Assembly: GCA_903863375.1 (NCBI GenBank)
Contig: CAIPBT010000105.1
Coordinates: forward strand, 1-64,000
DNA length: 64,000 bases
Direction: 5' to 3'
Source of the DNA: an uncultured Ferrovum sp.
GTDB lineage: Bacteria > Pseudomonadota > Gammaproteobacteria > Burkholderiales > Ferrovaceae
A model generated the notes under the pieces. It searched no databases. It was not told where the DNA came from and saw nothing but the letters and a program-made list of their open reading frames with translations. Below are positions 30,484-39,717 of the stretch, piece after piece. A program made the position numbers and the translations under genes. Every line of letters begins with the position of its first letter. The first letter of the stretch is position 1.

Positions 30484-31578
30484 TTAGGCAACGCCGATGA
30501 GATGAATGAGCCCAAAGCTGATCAATCCGAGGACGATGAGCGATAGGGTGACGGCAGTCGTCACGCGCAGCCCCGCCTTCGCCACGACGCGGATGTCGAC
30601 GCCGAGGCCGAGAGCTGCCATCGAGACGGTTGTCAGCAGGTTGGCGATCAGCGCGGTCGGTTGTAAAGCGGGGCTCGGGATCAATCCCGCTGTGCGTATG
30701 CCGGCGATGACAAGAAAGCCGATGATGAACCATGGCACGAGTTGGTGAAGAGCGGGTTTGCAGGGCTTCGGTCGATCGCCAGCCGTCACCTCCGGTGCAG
30801 GCTCGTCCGTTTCGTCGCGTAGCTTTGAAGCGAGTACGGACATCAGCAGCACGACGGGGCCGAGCATCAGGACACGAACCAGCTTGACGACCGTACCCAC
30901 TTGGTTGCTGAGTGCGCCGATCGGCAATGTCGCGGCCAGAACCTGCGGCACGGCGTAAACGGTCAGTCCGGCCATGACGCCATATTGCGTCAATGACATC
31001 TGCAAGAGCGGCACAAGCAGCGGCAGGACAAGGACGACGATTACGCCGAGCACGGCGGTGAACGCGATTGATGAGGCGACATCCTCTCCGTCCGCCCCGA
31101 TGATGGGGGCGACGGCCGCGATCGCGGAGTTGCCGCAGATCGAGTTGCCGCAAGCAACGAGGATCGCCATGCGTTGGGGCAGTCCGAGCGCCCGGCTGAT
31201 GCCGTAGCTGGTTGCAATCGCCACGACGACAACGATCGCAATACCGCCGATCAACGCCGGCCCGATGGCCAATACCGCACGGACGCTGACCGATGCGCCC
31301 AAAAGTACGACGGCGATCTCCAGCAGGGTCTTGGCGCTGAACTCGATGCCCGCATGCCACTTGGATGCCGGTGTCCAGAGGCTGCGTATCGCCACGCCGA
31401 GCAGGATGGCAAAGACCAAAGCCTCAAGCCAGGGACGCCCAATGCGGTCGATCTCGATCTCCTGAAGCAGGTAAGCGACAGCCGTGACCAGAATGCAGAG
31501 GCCCATGCCAGGAAGCAGGCGAGCGAGCGGCGGGATAATAGGACGGGGGTGAACGGTGTTTTGATCGAGCATGGTCAT
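30484..31578 (-). CDS. YeiH family putative sulfate exporter
   Basis: Multi-TM protein; VACGNSICGNSAIAAVAPIIGADGEDVASSIAFTAVLG motif. Confidence 0.92.
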   Translation of the reverse strand: MTMLDQNTVHPRPIIPPLARLLPGMGLCILVTAVAYLLQEIEIDRIGRPWLEALVFAILLGVAIRSLWTPASKWHAGIEFSAKTLLEIAVVLLGASVSVRAVLAIGPALIGGIAIVVVVAIATSYGISRALGLPQRMAILVACGNSICGNSAIAAVAPIIGADGEDVASSIAFTAVLGVIVVLVLPLLVPLLQMSLTQYGVMAGLTVYAVPQVLAATLPIGALSNQVGTVVKLVRVLMLGPVVLLMSVLASKLRDETDEPAPEVTAGDRPKPCKPALHQLVPWFIIGFLVIAGIRTAGLIPSPALQPTALIANLLTTVSMAALGLGVDIRVVAKAGLRVTTAVTLSLIVLGLISFGLIHLIGVA

Positions 31579-31664
31579 TCCTCACTGAGAGCAACCTTGC
31601 GTGAGAACGACCGTTCAGTCTATCTTAACGTTATTGATATTTCATTCGATAAAACTGGACAATC

Positions 31665-32588
31665 ATGACGCTGGACCAACTTCGCATTTTTATAGCTGTG
31701 GCTGAGTGCGAACACCTTACGCGCGCTGCGAAGGCCTTGAACCTGACCCCGTCTGCGGTGAGCGCCGCGATCCATACTCTGGAAAGCCGATATGGCGTGC
31801 ATCTCTTCCATCGCATTGGGCGCCGGATCGAACTGAGCCAGACTGGGCATCTGTTTCTCGTCGAAGCCAAAGCAACACAACGCAGCGCGAAGTTTGCCGA
31901 GCAGGCGTTGATCGAACTAGGCGGCCTTCAGCGCGGAACTCTGACGATACAGGCCAGCCAGACTATTGCTAGCTATTGGCTTCCGCTGTTCCTGGTTGGC
32001 TTCAAGGCGGCGCATCCAGCGATCGGCGTGGTACTCCGCGAAGGCAACTCCGCCGATGTAGCGACCGCCGTCCTCGACGGCGCAGCCGATCTCGGATTTG
32101 CCGAAGGGGCAATCAATGACCCCGGACTGACTCTCGTTACCGTGGCGCGCGATCGTCTTGTGGTGGTTGGTTCGCCCGATCATCCCCTGGCCAAACGGCG
32201 AAGGGTGTCGCCGAGGAACCTGATGGAAGCGACATGGATCTTGCGGGAGCCCGGCTCCGGAACTCGATCCGCATTCGAGGCGGCGCTTCTTGCACGCGAC
32301 ATAGATGCCGCTTTGCTGACATCCGCCCTCGAGTTGCCAACCAACGAAGCCGTCTGCACGGCGGTACGCTCCAGTGACCATCTTACGGTGGTCTCCGACC
32401 TGGTCGCTCGCCCTCACGTCGATGCGGGGCGTCTCGCATTGATCGCAGTCGATCTCGGCACACGCGCCTTCAGTCTAGTGCGCCACAAAGAGCGTTATCG
32501 CACGCGAGCATCCGAGGCCTTCGAAGCACGCCTCCCAAGCGCGACGGAAATCGATCAGTCGAACGCGCCAGCGTCACTTGCCCTCTAA
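31665..32588 (+). CDS. LysR family transcriptional regulator, divergent to yeiH-like gene
   Basis: MTLDQLRIFIAVAECEHLTRAAKALNLTPSAVSAAIHTLESRYGVHLFHRIGRRIELSQTG. Confidence 0.95.
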   Translation: MTLDQLRIFIAVAECEHLTRAAKALNLTPSAVSAAIHTLESRYGVHLFHRIGRRIELSQTGHLFLVEAKATQRSAKFAEQALIELGGLQRGTLTIQASQTIASYWLPLFLVGFKAAHPAIGVVLREGNSADVATAVLDGAADLGFAEGAINDPGLTLVTVARDRLVVVGSPDHPLAKRRRVSPRNLMEATWILREPGSGTRSAFEAALLARDIDAALLTSALELPTNEAVCTAVRSSDHLTVVSDLVARPHVDAGRLALIAVDLGTRAFSLVRHKERYRTRASEAFEARLPSATEIDQSNAPASLAL

Positions 32589-32724
32589 ACGATTATTGTT
32601 CACGTACTGTGCTTGACGCCGAATCGTCCGCTGCGGTCAGATCGTCAGCGTTGCCGCGAACAGAAGAGAAAGTGCGGTCTGCTCCGGACTTCCTCACGCA
32701 GAACTTCCTCCATAGTGGAAAATC

Positions 32725-32991
32725 CTAGATCTGGCTCCACCGGATTGCAGGGGGATTACCGCTTCTCATGCCGTAGAGCAGCAGCAGTTCATTGCCGGTA
32801 TCCACCAGCGAATGCACGCCCTCGGTGAGCATGGCCGAACTTCCGGTGACGGCTGCAACAAAGAACTTCGCCACGGCAATAGCCATGTCACCTGCGATGG
32901 CCACGTAGAGCACCCGCCGGGAGCCCGCGCCGGGCTTCAACCCAGGCTTCAATCCAGGCTCACCGGGCGCCTCAACGGCGACGGGGGCCAC
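32725..32991 (-). pseudogene. 3'-truncated copy of CDF transporter
   Basis: PGAGSRRVLYVAIAGDMAIAVAKFFVAAVTGSSAMLTEGVHSLVDTGNELLLLYGMR near-identical to the N-terminus of 15168-16208; homology ends abruptly. Confidence 0.85.
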
Positions 32992-33088
32992 GGGCCAGCG
33001 CCGTTTCGGCCAGCGTCGACAACTGCGGCAGCATCATGCCCGCCCCATTCCCGTTCCCATTTCCGTTCCGTTCGTTGACCACGCGTTG
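32972..33088 (-). pseudogene. C-terminal remnant of the 18025-18771 family protein
   Basis: QRVVNERNGNGNGNGAGMMLPQLSTLAETALARGPRRR* aligns with QRVVTEAGTHLSGMGLPQLLKLAERAMAPAA*. Confidence 0.65.
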
Positions 33089-33319
33089 GTTTGGTTACGC
33101 GTTTGATCCTTGTCGATCTGCATGGGGCTGTTCCTGGTTGGTGGGCGTGAGACTCCGACTCTGACCTCGATTTCGTTTTGCCTCGGTGCGGCAGCAGGAC
33201 AACCGTCGGACCGCAGGCAGGACCGAACGGGATACGCCGTGCGTTGGCCGACAGACCCCTGGGCTCGCAAGTCACAGACTGCGCCAGGATTTCGCGAAAT
33301 GCTGTAACGGGGGGCACGC

Positions 33320-34315
33320 ATGCACGCCATGATCTTGAACGCGCTGCACACGCCGCTGGAATGGACCGAACTGCCCGACCGGCCACCCGGGCCAGGCCAG
33401 ATCCGCATCAAGGTGGCGGCGTGCGGTGTCTGCCGCACCGACCTGCATGTCATCGACGGCGAGCTGCCGCATCCGCAGGTGCCCATCATCCCGGGCCACG
33501 AGATCGTCGGCCGCATCGAGGCGCTAGGTTCGGGTGTGACCGACCTGAAGCTCGGCCAGCGCGTGGGCATTCCCTGGCTGGGTCACACCTGCGGCGTCTG
33601 CCCCTATTGCAAGATGCAGCGCGAGAACCTGTGCGACCACCCGATCTTCACCGGCTATACGCGTGATGGCGGTTTCGCGACGTTGACGGTCGCTGACGCG
33701 CGCTTTGCCTTTCCTTTGGATGAACCGCTGGACGACTCGGGCAGCGATGAATCGATGGCGCCCTTGCTCTGCGCGGGGTTGATCGGCTGGCGCGCACTGA
33801 CCATCGCCGGTGACGGCAGGAAGCTGGGTCTGTACGGCTTCGGCGCTGCCGCCCACATCCTCGCGCAGGTGGCGAGGTGGCAGGGCCGGGAGGTATTCGC
33901 TTTCACCCGGCCAGGTGACCACAAGACGCAGGACTTCGCCCGCCTGTTGGGTGCCACCTGGGCCGGTGGCTCGGACAAGCGGCCGCCCGAGCCGCTCGAT
34001 GCGGCCATCCTCTTTGCCACCGATGGCGCACTGGTGCCGCTGGCGCTGAAGGCCGTGCGCAAGGGCGGCCGGGTGGTGTGCGCCGGCATCCACATGAGTG
34101 ACATTCCCAGCTTCCCCTACAGCATCCTATGGGAAGAGCGTGCCCTGCTCTCGGTGGCCAACCTGACGCGCCAGGACGGGCTCGATTTCCTGGGCCTGGT
34201 GCCGAAGATGGGCATCGTCACCAGAACCACCCGCTACCCGCTGCAGCAGGCGAATCAGGCCCTTGCCGATTTGCGCGCCGGCCGCTTCGAAGGCGCGGCC
34301 GTGGTGATGCCCTGA
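33320..34315 (+). CDS. Zinc-dependent alcohol dehydrogenase (paralogue of 28663-29646)
   Basis: MHAMILNALHTPLEWTELPDRPPGPGQIRIKVAACGVCRTDLHVIDGELPHPQVPIIPGHEIVG. Confidence 0.93.
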   Translation: MHAMILNALHTPLEWTELPDRPPGPGQIRIKVAACGVCRTDLHVIDGELPHPQVPIIPGHEIVGRIEALGSGVTDLKLGQRVGIPWLGHTCGVCPYCKMQRENLCDHPIFTGYTRDGGFATLTVADARFAFPLDEPLDDSGSDESMAPLLCAGLIGWRALTIAGDGRKLGLYGFGAAAHILAQVARWQGREVFAFTRPGDHKTQDFARLLGATWAGGSDKRPPEPLDAAILFATDGALVPLALKAVRKGGRVVCAGIHMSDIPSFPYSILWEERALLSVANLTRQDGLDFLGLVPKMGIVTRTTRYPLQQANQALADLRAGRFEGAAVVMP

Positions 34316-34333
34316 CGCTTCCGGAGCACCGCA

Positions 34334-35341
34334 ATGACGCCAGACACGACAACGGCCGGCCGCGCTTTGCAACGACGAGGGCGATTCTCGAGGTCCTTGC
34401 GCCGTCACCCCGAACACCACCACAGCGACAGCATCGGTTGGCTGCGGGCGGCAGTGCTGGGTGCCAACGACGGCATCGTGTCGACCGCCAGTCTGGTACT
34501 GGGCGTGGCGGCGGCCGGTGCCGGGTATCGGGTGATCCTGCTGACCAGTGTCTCGGGCTTGATCGCCGGTGCCATGTCGATGGCCGCCGGTGAGTTCGTC
34601 TCCGTTCACTCTCAGGAGGACACCGAAAATGCAGACCTGGCGCAAGAGCAAGCCGAGCTGGCGCAGGACCCCGCAGGCGAGCAACGCGAGCTGAAGGCCA
34701 TTTATGTCAGCCGCGGCCTGGACCAGCCGCTGGCCGACCTGGTTGCGGCCAAGTTGATGGCACATGACGCACTGGGTGCACATGCCCGCGACGAGTTGGG
34801 GCTCTCTGACACGACAGCAGCGCGCCCGATCCAGGCCGCACTGGCCTCGGCGGCCAGCTTCTCGGTCGGCGCGGTATTGCCGATTGTGGTCGTCGCCGCA
34901 GCGTTGCCCGCGCAGCTGATTGTCTGGGTCTCTGTGTCGTCGCTGGTTTTTCTGGCGGGTCTGGGGGCCATTTCGGCGCGGGTGGGTGGCGCACCGGTAT
35001 GGAAGGGCGCCTGGCGTGTCTCGTTCTGGGGAGCAGTGGCGATGGCGGTCACCGCCGGCGCCGGAGCGCTGTTTGGAGCGGTCGCTGCAGAACAGGCCGG
35101 TTTCCCGCTCCCTGCGTCATTGTCAGCACCAAATCCCCGAGATCGAGACAAACCAGCCCTGTGCGCCACGGTAGAATGTTGCGTTAAAGGTGTCGGTGCG
35201 GAGGCTGTTTCGATTCAGCCCGCCGTCCGCTCGCGCGCCGAGCGGCACCCGCCTGTTGACAATCGCGTGGGAATGACGGGAATCCCCTATGGAAATTCAG
35301 GTCCGGTTTCTCGACAAGCTTCGTCTGGAAGCCAAGTTTGA
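34334..35341 (+). CDS. VIT (CCC1-like) family protein with abnormal C-terminal extension
   Basis: GWLRAAVLGANDGIVSTASLVLGVAAAGAG...GLIAGAMSMAAGEFVSVHSQ...TAGAGALFGA, then ~80 aa of non-family sequence overlapping the next gene. Confidence 0.85.
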   Translation: MTPDTTTAGRALQRRGRFSRSLRRHPEHHHSDSIGWLRAAVLGANDGIVSTASLVLGVAAAGAGYRVILLTSVSGLIAGAMSMAAGEFVSVHSQEDTENADLAQEQAELAQDPAGEQRELKAIYVSRGLDQPLADLVAAKLMAHDALGAHARDELGLSDTTAARPIQAALASAASFSVGAVLPIVVVAAALPAQLIVWVSVSSLVFLAGLGAISARVGGAPVWKGAWRVSFWGAVAMAVTAGAGALFGAVAAEQAGFPLPASLSAPNPRDRDKPALCATVECCVKGVGAEAVSIQPAVRSRAERHPPVDNRVGMTGIPYGNSGPVSRQASSGSQV

Positions 35342-37556
35342 TGACTTCACGGTCATTTCCGACCAGCCGATCCGCTACAAGGGCGATGGCTCGGCGCCCG
35401 GACCGTTCGACTACTTTCTCGCATCGTCGGCGCTGTGTGCCGCCTACTTCGTCAAGCTGTACTGCGATACCCGCAAGCTGCCGACCGACCAGATCCGACT
35501 GGCGCAGAACAACATCGTCGATCCGGAAAACCGCCACCGTCAGCTCCTGAAAATCCAGGTGGAACTGCCGGCCGGCATGTCCGACAAGGACCGGCAGGGC
35601 ATCCTGCGTTCGATCGACCGCTGCACGGTCAAGAAGGCTATCCAGGCCGGTCCAGCCTTCGTGATCGAGGCCGTGGACAATCTCGATGCCGACGCCCAGG
35701 CGCTGCTGATGCCGGGTGCAGGGGCGGTGGCCACCAGCGAGGCAGGCGGCGCTACCAGCACCGGGACCGTCGCAGGCACCCGCATTCCTGGCAAAGACCT
35801 GCCGCTGGAGCAGACCATTGCCAACATGGCGGCGGTACTGGCCGATCTCGGCATGAAGATCGAGATCGCCTCCTGGCGCAACCTGGTGCCGAATGTCTGG
35901 TCGTTGCACATCCGCGATGCCCATTCGCCGATGTGCTACACCAATGGCAAAGGCGCGACCAAAGAGAGCGCGCTGGCCTCGGCGCTCGGCGAATTCATCG
36001 AACGGTTAAGCTGCAATCACTTCTACAACGACCAGTTCTGGGGCGATGATCTCAGTGCGGCGCCCTTCGTGCATTACCCGGAGGAGCGCTGGTTTCAGCC
36101 GGGCCCGCATGACGCCGTGCCTGAGGGCTTGCTCGACGCGCACTGTCTCGAGATCTACAACGTCGATGGGGAGCTGCGTGCCTCGCACCTCTACGACACC
36201 AATTCCGGCAATCCCGAGCGCGGCATCTGCGCGCTGCCCTTCGTGCGCCAGTCCGATGGGGCAGAGGTGTATTTCCCGACCAATCTCATCGACAACCTCT
36301 TCCTCAGCAATGGCATGAGTGCCGGCAATACGCTGGCCGAGGCGCAGGTGCAATGCCTGTCGGAGATCCTGGAGCGGGCGGTCAAGCGCGACATCCTCGA
36401 GGGAGAGCGCTGTCTGCCCGACGTGCCGCCGGCCGTGCTGGCCCAATATCCCGGCATCTGTGCCGGTATCGCCGAGCTGGAAGCCCAGGGGTTTCCGGTG
36501 CTGGTGAAAGACGCCTCCCTGGGGGGCCAGTTTCCGGTGATGTGCGTCACCCTGATGAATCCGCGCACAGGGGGCGTATTCGCCTCCTTTGGTGCGCATC
36601 CCAGTTTCGAGGTGGCGCTGGAGCGCAGCCTGACCGAACTTCTGCAGGGGCGCAGCCTGGAGGGGCTGAATGACCTGCCTCGGCCGACCTTCTCCGCCCA
36701 TGCCGTGACCGAGCCCAACAACTTCGTCGAGCACTTCATCGACTCGAGCGGGGTGGTGTCGTGGCGCTTCTTCAGCGCCCGTCCCGATTTTTCCTTCGTG
36801 GAATGGGACTTCACCGGTCAGGGCCAGACCAGCAACGTCGATCAGGCGGCTGCCTTGTTCGACCTGCTGGCGGGGCTGGGCCACGAATGCTACCAGGCCG
36901 TCTACGACACCCTGGGGGCGCCCGCCTGCCGTATTCTGGTGCCCGGCTACTCGGAAATCTATCCCGTGGAAGACCTGGTGTGGGACAACACCAACAAGGC
37001 CCTGCAGTTCCGCATCGACATCCTCAATTTGCACCGGCTGGAGGATGACGCGCTGGCCGCGCTGCTGGATCGCCTGAATGACAGCGAACTGGATGACTAC
37101 ACCGACATCATCACGCTGATCGGGGTGGAGTTCGACGAAAACACCGTTTGGGGACAGCTCACCATCCTGGAGCTGAAGCTGCTGATCTGCCTTGCCCTGC
37201 AGGACCTTGAGGCGGCGCACGAGCATGTTCAGGCCTTCCTGCAGTACAACGAGAACACCGTTGAGCGAGGGCTGTTTTACCAGGCGATGCACGCCGTGCT
37301 GGAGGTGACGCTAGACGATACCCTTGCCCTCGCCGATTACGAGCACAACTGGCGGCGCCTGTTTGGCGACGCGCGCATGGATGCCGTACTGGGCTCGGTG
37401 GACGGCAGCGTGCGGTTTTACGGGCTAAGCCCCACCAATACCCGGCTGGAGGGGCTGGACCGCCATCAACGCCTGCTCGACAGCTACCGCAAGCTGCACC
37501 AGGCCCGATCGGCCAAGGCGGGCCAGCCACCGGCTGCCAGGACGGCAGCGGTCTGA
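35289..37556 (+). CDS. OsmC-domain/YcaO-domain fusion protein
   Basis: OsmC-like N-term (DFTVISDQPIRYKGDGSAPGPFDYFLASSALCAAYFVKLYC), YcaO C-term (GKGATKESALASALGEFIERLSCNHFYND; AEAQVQCLSEILERAVKR). Confidence 0.92.
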   Translation: MEIQVRFLDKLRLEAKFDDFTVISDQPIRYKGDGSAPGPFDYFLASSALCAAYFVKLYCDTRKLPTDQIRLAQNNIVDPENRHRQLLKIQVELPAGMSDKDRQGILRSIDRCTVKKAIQAGPAFVIEAVDNLDADAQALLMPGAGAVATSEAGGATSTGTVAGTRIPGKDLPLEQTIANMAAVLADLGMKIEIASWRNLVPNVWSLHIRDAHSPMCYTNGKGATKESALASALGEFIERLSCNHFYNDQFWGDDLSAAPFVHYPEERWFQPGPHDAVPEGLLDAHCLEIYNVDGELRASHLYDTNSGNPERGICALPFVRQSDGAEVYFPTNLIDNLFLSNGMSAGNTLAEAQVQCLSEILERAVKRDILEGERCLPDVPPAVLAQYPGICAGIAELEAQGFPVLVKDASLGGQFPVMCVTLMNPRTGGVFASFGAHPSFEVALERSLTELLQGRSLEGLNDLPRPTFSAHAVTEPNNFVEHFIDSSGVVSWRFFSARPDFSFVEWDFTGQGQTSNVDQAAALFDLLAGLGHECYQAVYDTLGAPACRILVPGYSEIYPVEDLVWDNTNKALQFRIDILNLHRLEDDALAALLDRLNDSELDDYTDIITLIGVEFDENTVWGQLTILELKLLICLALQDLEAAHEHVQAFLQYNENTVERGLFYQAMHAVLEVTLDDTLALADYEHNWRRLFGDARMDAVLGSVDGSVRFYGLSPTNTRLEGLDRHQRLLDSYRKLHQARSAKAGQPPAARTAAV

Positions 37557-37578
37557 AACACCTGCACCGCCGAACGCC

Positions 37579-37700
37579 AGAGGTCTGAGGGACTAGAGGT
37601 CTGAGGGACTAGAGGTCTGAGGGACTAGGGGTCTGAGGGACTAGGGGTCTAAGGGATCAGAGGTCTAAAAGACCAGAAGACCAAAAGACTAGAAGACAGG
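37579..37700. repeat. 16-bp tandem repeat, ~7.6 degenerate copies
   Basis: agaggtctgagggact x3, aggggtctgagggact, aggggtctaagggatc, agaggtctaaaagacc, agaagaccaaaagact, agaagacagg. Confidence 0.95.
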
Positions 37701-37911
37701 AGGGCAAAGCCGATCTGTCAGGGTACAATGGGGTTACGGATCGCGCTTGCCGCGGTCCTGATGGCCATGTCATCCGGGCGCGTCCGCCCGAATCTGTCCC
37801 GTGCCGGGAGGCGACTGCGTTCGGCCGCCTGCCTGGCTGCTGTTGATTCCCGATGGGTGGATCGAAGCAGGTCGCGGGACAGGAATTCACCGACGATTTT
37901 CTTAGAGGAAC

Positions 37912-39534
37912 GTGATGTTCGCGCAGTTACTGACTCCGATCGGAGGCAGCCTCGGGCTGTCTTTTGCTGTGGCCATGGTGCCCATCCTGGCGGTGCTGAT
38001 CCTGCTGGGCCTGCTACGCCGTCCCGCCTGGCAGGCCGCCCTGGTGGGGCTTGTCCTCGCCCTGGGGATTGCCGTGACGGGCTGGGCCATGCCAGCAGGC
38101 CTCGCTGTCAACGCGATTGCCAACGGAGCCGTATTCGCGCTCTGGCCGGTGATGTGGATTGTGGTGAACGCCCTGCTGCTCTACAACGTGGCGGTTCGCT
38201 CAGGCCGTTTCGAGGCATTCCGCAACTGGGTGGCACGCCATCTGCCCAATGATCGTCGCGTGGTGCTGGTGGTGGTCGGTTTCTGCTTTGGAGCCCTGCT
38301 GGAAGGTGTTTCCGGTTTTGGCACCCCGGTGGCAATCACCAGTTCGCTGCTGATCCTGGTGGGCTATCCGCCGCTGGAGGCACTGGTGTACGTGCTGATC
38401 TTCAACACTGCTCCGGTGGCGTTCGGGGCGCTTGGCGCGCCCGTCACGGTGCTGGGGGCGGTGACCAACCTGCCGGCGCCGGTGCTGGCTGCCATGATCG
38501 GTCGGCAACTGCCGGTGCTGGCGGTGATCCTGCCCTTCTATGTGATGGGGATCTACGGTGGTTGGCGCTCGATCCGGGCGCTGTGGCCGGTACTGCTGGT
38601 AGCTGGCGGCAGTTTCGCCGTGTCGCAGTTCATCGCGTCGAACTATATCGACTATGCCCTTACGGACGTCCTGTCGGCCTTGGGTTCGCTGGTGATCACC
38701 CTGCTGTTCCTGCGGGTCTGGAGCCCGGTGCCGGATGCCGAATTCGCACTGGCGAAGGCGCCGGAAGGCAACAGTGCCGCCGCCACTGGCGTACCGGACT
38801 GGCAGGGCTGGTTGCCCTGGGTGGTCGTATCGGCTGTGGTGATCGCGTGGACCAGCTTCAAGATTCCCAGCATCGCGGCCCAGAAAATCCAGTGGCCGGG
38901 CCTGCACCACGCCATTTCGATCACCCTCTACAAGGGCAAGGCCTACGATGCAATCTGGCAGTTCCAGCCGCTCTCGACCGGCACGGCCATCCTGATGGCC
39001 ACGATCCTGACCGCGCTGCTGGTACGCCTGTCGCCGGCCGGATTTTTCGCCTGCATCGGCCAGACCATCCGCCAGTGCTGGCTGGCTGTAGTCACAGTGA
39101 TGCTGATCGTGGGTTTGGCCTACCTGATGAACTATTCGGGCATGGCCTACACCCTGGGACTGGGGGTTGCCTCGACTGGCAACTGGTTTGTGCTGCTGTC
39201 GCCGTTCCTCGGCTGGGTGGCGGTGATGCTGTCCGGCAGCGACACGTCCGGCAACGCCCTGTTTGGCAACCTGCAGGTGGTGGCAGCCCGCCAGTTGCAG
39301 CTCAACCCGGTACTGTTCGCCGCCACCAACTCGTCCGGGGGCGTGATGGGCAAGATGATTTCGCCACAGAACATTGCCACTGGGGTATCGGTGACGGGTA
39401 TGGCCGGCCGCGAAGGTGAGGTGTTTGCCCGCACGTTCTGGCACAGCATCATCCTCACCATCATCCTGGGGGCGCTGGTGGCCTTGCAGCAGTTCGTGAT
39501 TCCGGGCGTAATCCCGCTGCTGCCTGGTCAGTAA
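37912..39534 (+). CDS. lctP: L-lactate permease family transporter
   Basis: GVSGFGTPVAITSSLLILVGYPPLEA; SGSDTSGNALFGNLQVVAA; LFAATNSSGGVMGKMISPQNIA. Confidence 0.95.
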   Translation: MMFAQLLTPIGGSLGLSFAVAMVPILAVLILLGLLRRPAWQAALVGLVLALGIAVTGWAMPAGLAVNAIANGAVFALWPVMWIVVNALLLYNVAVRSGRFEAFRNWVARHLPNDRRVVLVVVGFCFGALLEGVSGFGTPVAITSSLLILVGYPPLEALVYVLIFNTAPVAFGALGAPVTVLGAVTNLPAPVLAAMIGRQLPVLAVILPFYVMGIYGGWRSIRALWPVLLVAGGSFAVSQFIASNYIDYALTDVLSALGSLVITLLFLRVWSPVPDAEFALAKAPEGNSAAATGVPDWQGWLPWVVVSAVVIAWTSFKIPSIAAQKIQWPGLHHAISITLYKGKAYDAIWQFQPLSTGTAILMATILTALLVRLSPAGFFACIGQTIRQCWLAVVTVMLIVGLAYLMNYSGMAYTLGLGVASTGNWFVLLSPFLGWVAVMLSGSDTSGNALFGNLQVVAARQLQLNPVLFAATNSSGGVMGKMISPQNIATGVSVTGMAGREGEVFARTFWHSIILTIILGALVALQQFVIPGVIPLLPGQ

Positions 39535-39573
39535 ACCGGGTCTGGCTGCTGCGGGATGACACGCGCGGCCAGG

Positions 39574-39717
39574 GTGGTACCGCTGTCGGCCCGGGCACGC
39601 TTGGGCATAGTGGTATCACTGTCAGCCAAGGTAATGGCGGACATTGTGGTACCACTGTCAGCCAGGGCACTGCCGGTCATTGCGGTACCACTTTCAGCCA
39701 GGGCACGGTGCAGGTGG
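39574..39717. repeat. 36-bp tandem repeat, 4 copies
   Basis: Units at 39574-39609, 39610-39645, 39646-39681, 39682-39717, e.g. gtggtaccactgtcagccagggcactgccggtcatt. Confidence 0.93.

Noticed and set aside
35289-37556. OsmC-YcaO fusion as a new RiPP system
   Set aside because: This domain combination is a known proteobacterial architecture, and no precursor peptide or RiPP partner genes are visible nearby.
37579-37700. CRISPR array
   Set aside because: Repeats are directly abutting 16-mers with no unique spacers and no cas genes; same for the 34-bp and 36-bp tracts.
39677-39679. Selenocysteine insertion at the in-frame TGA
   Set aside because: No evidence of a SECIS-like element was found, and a single-base nonsense change in a decaying repeat explains it.
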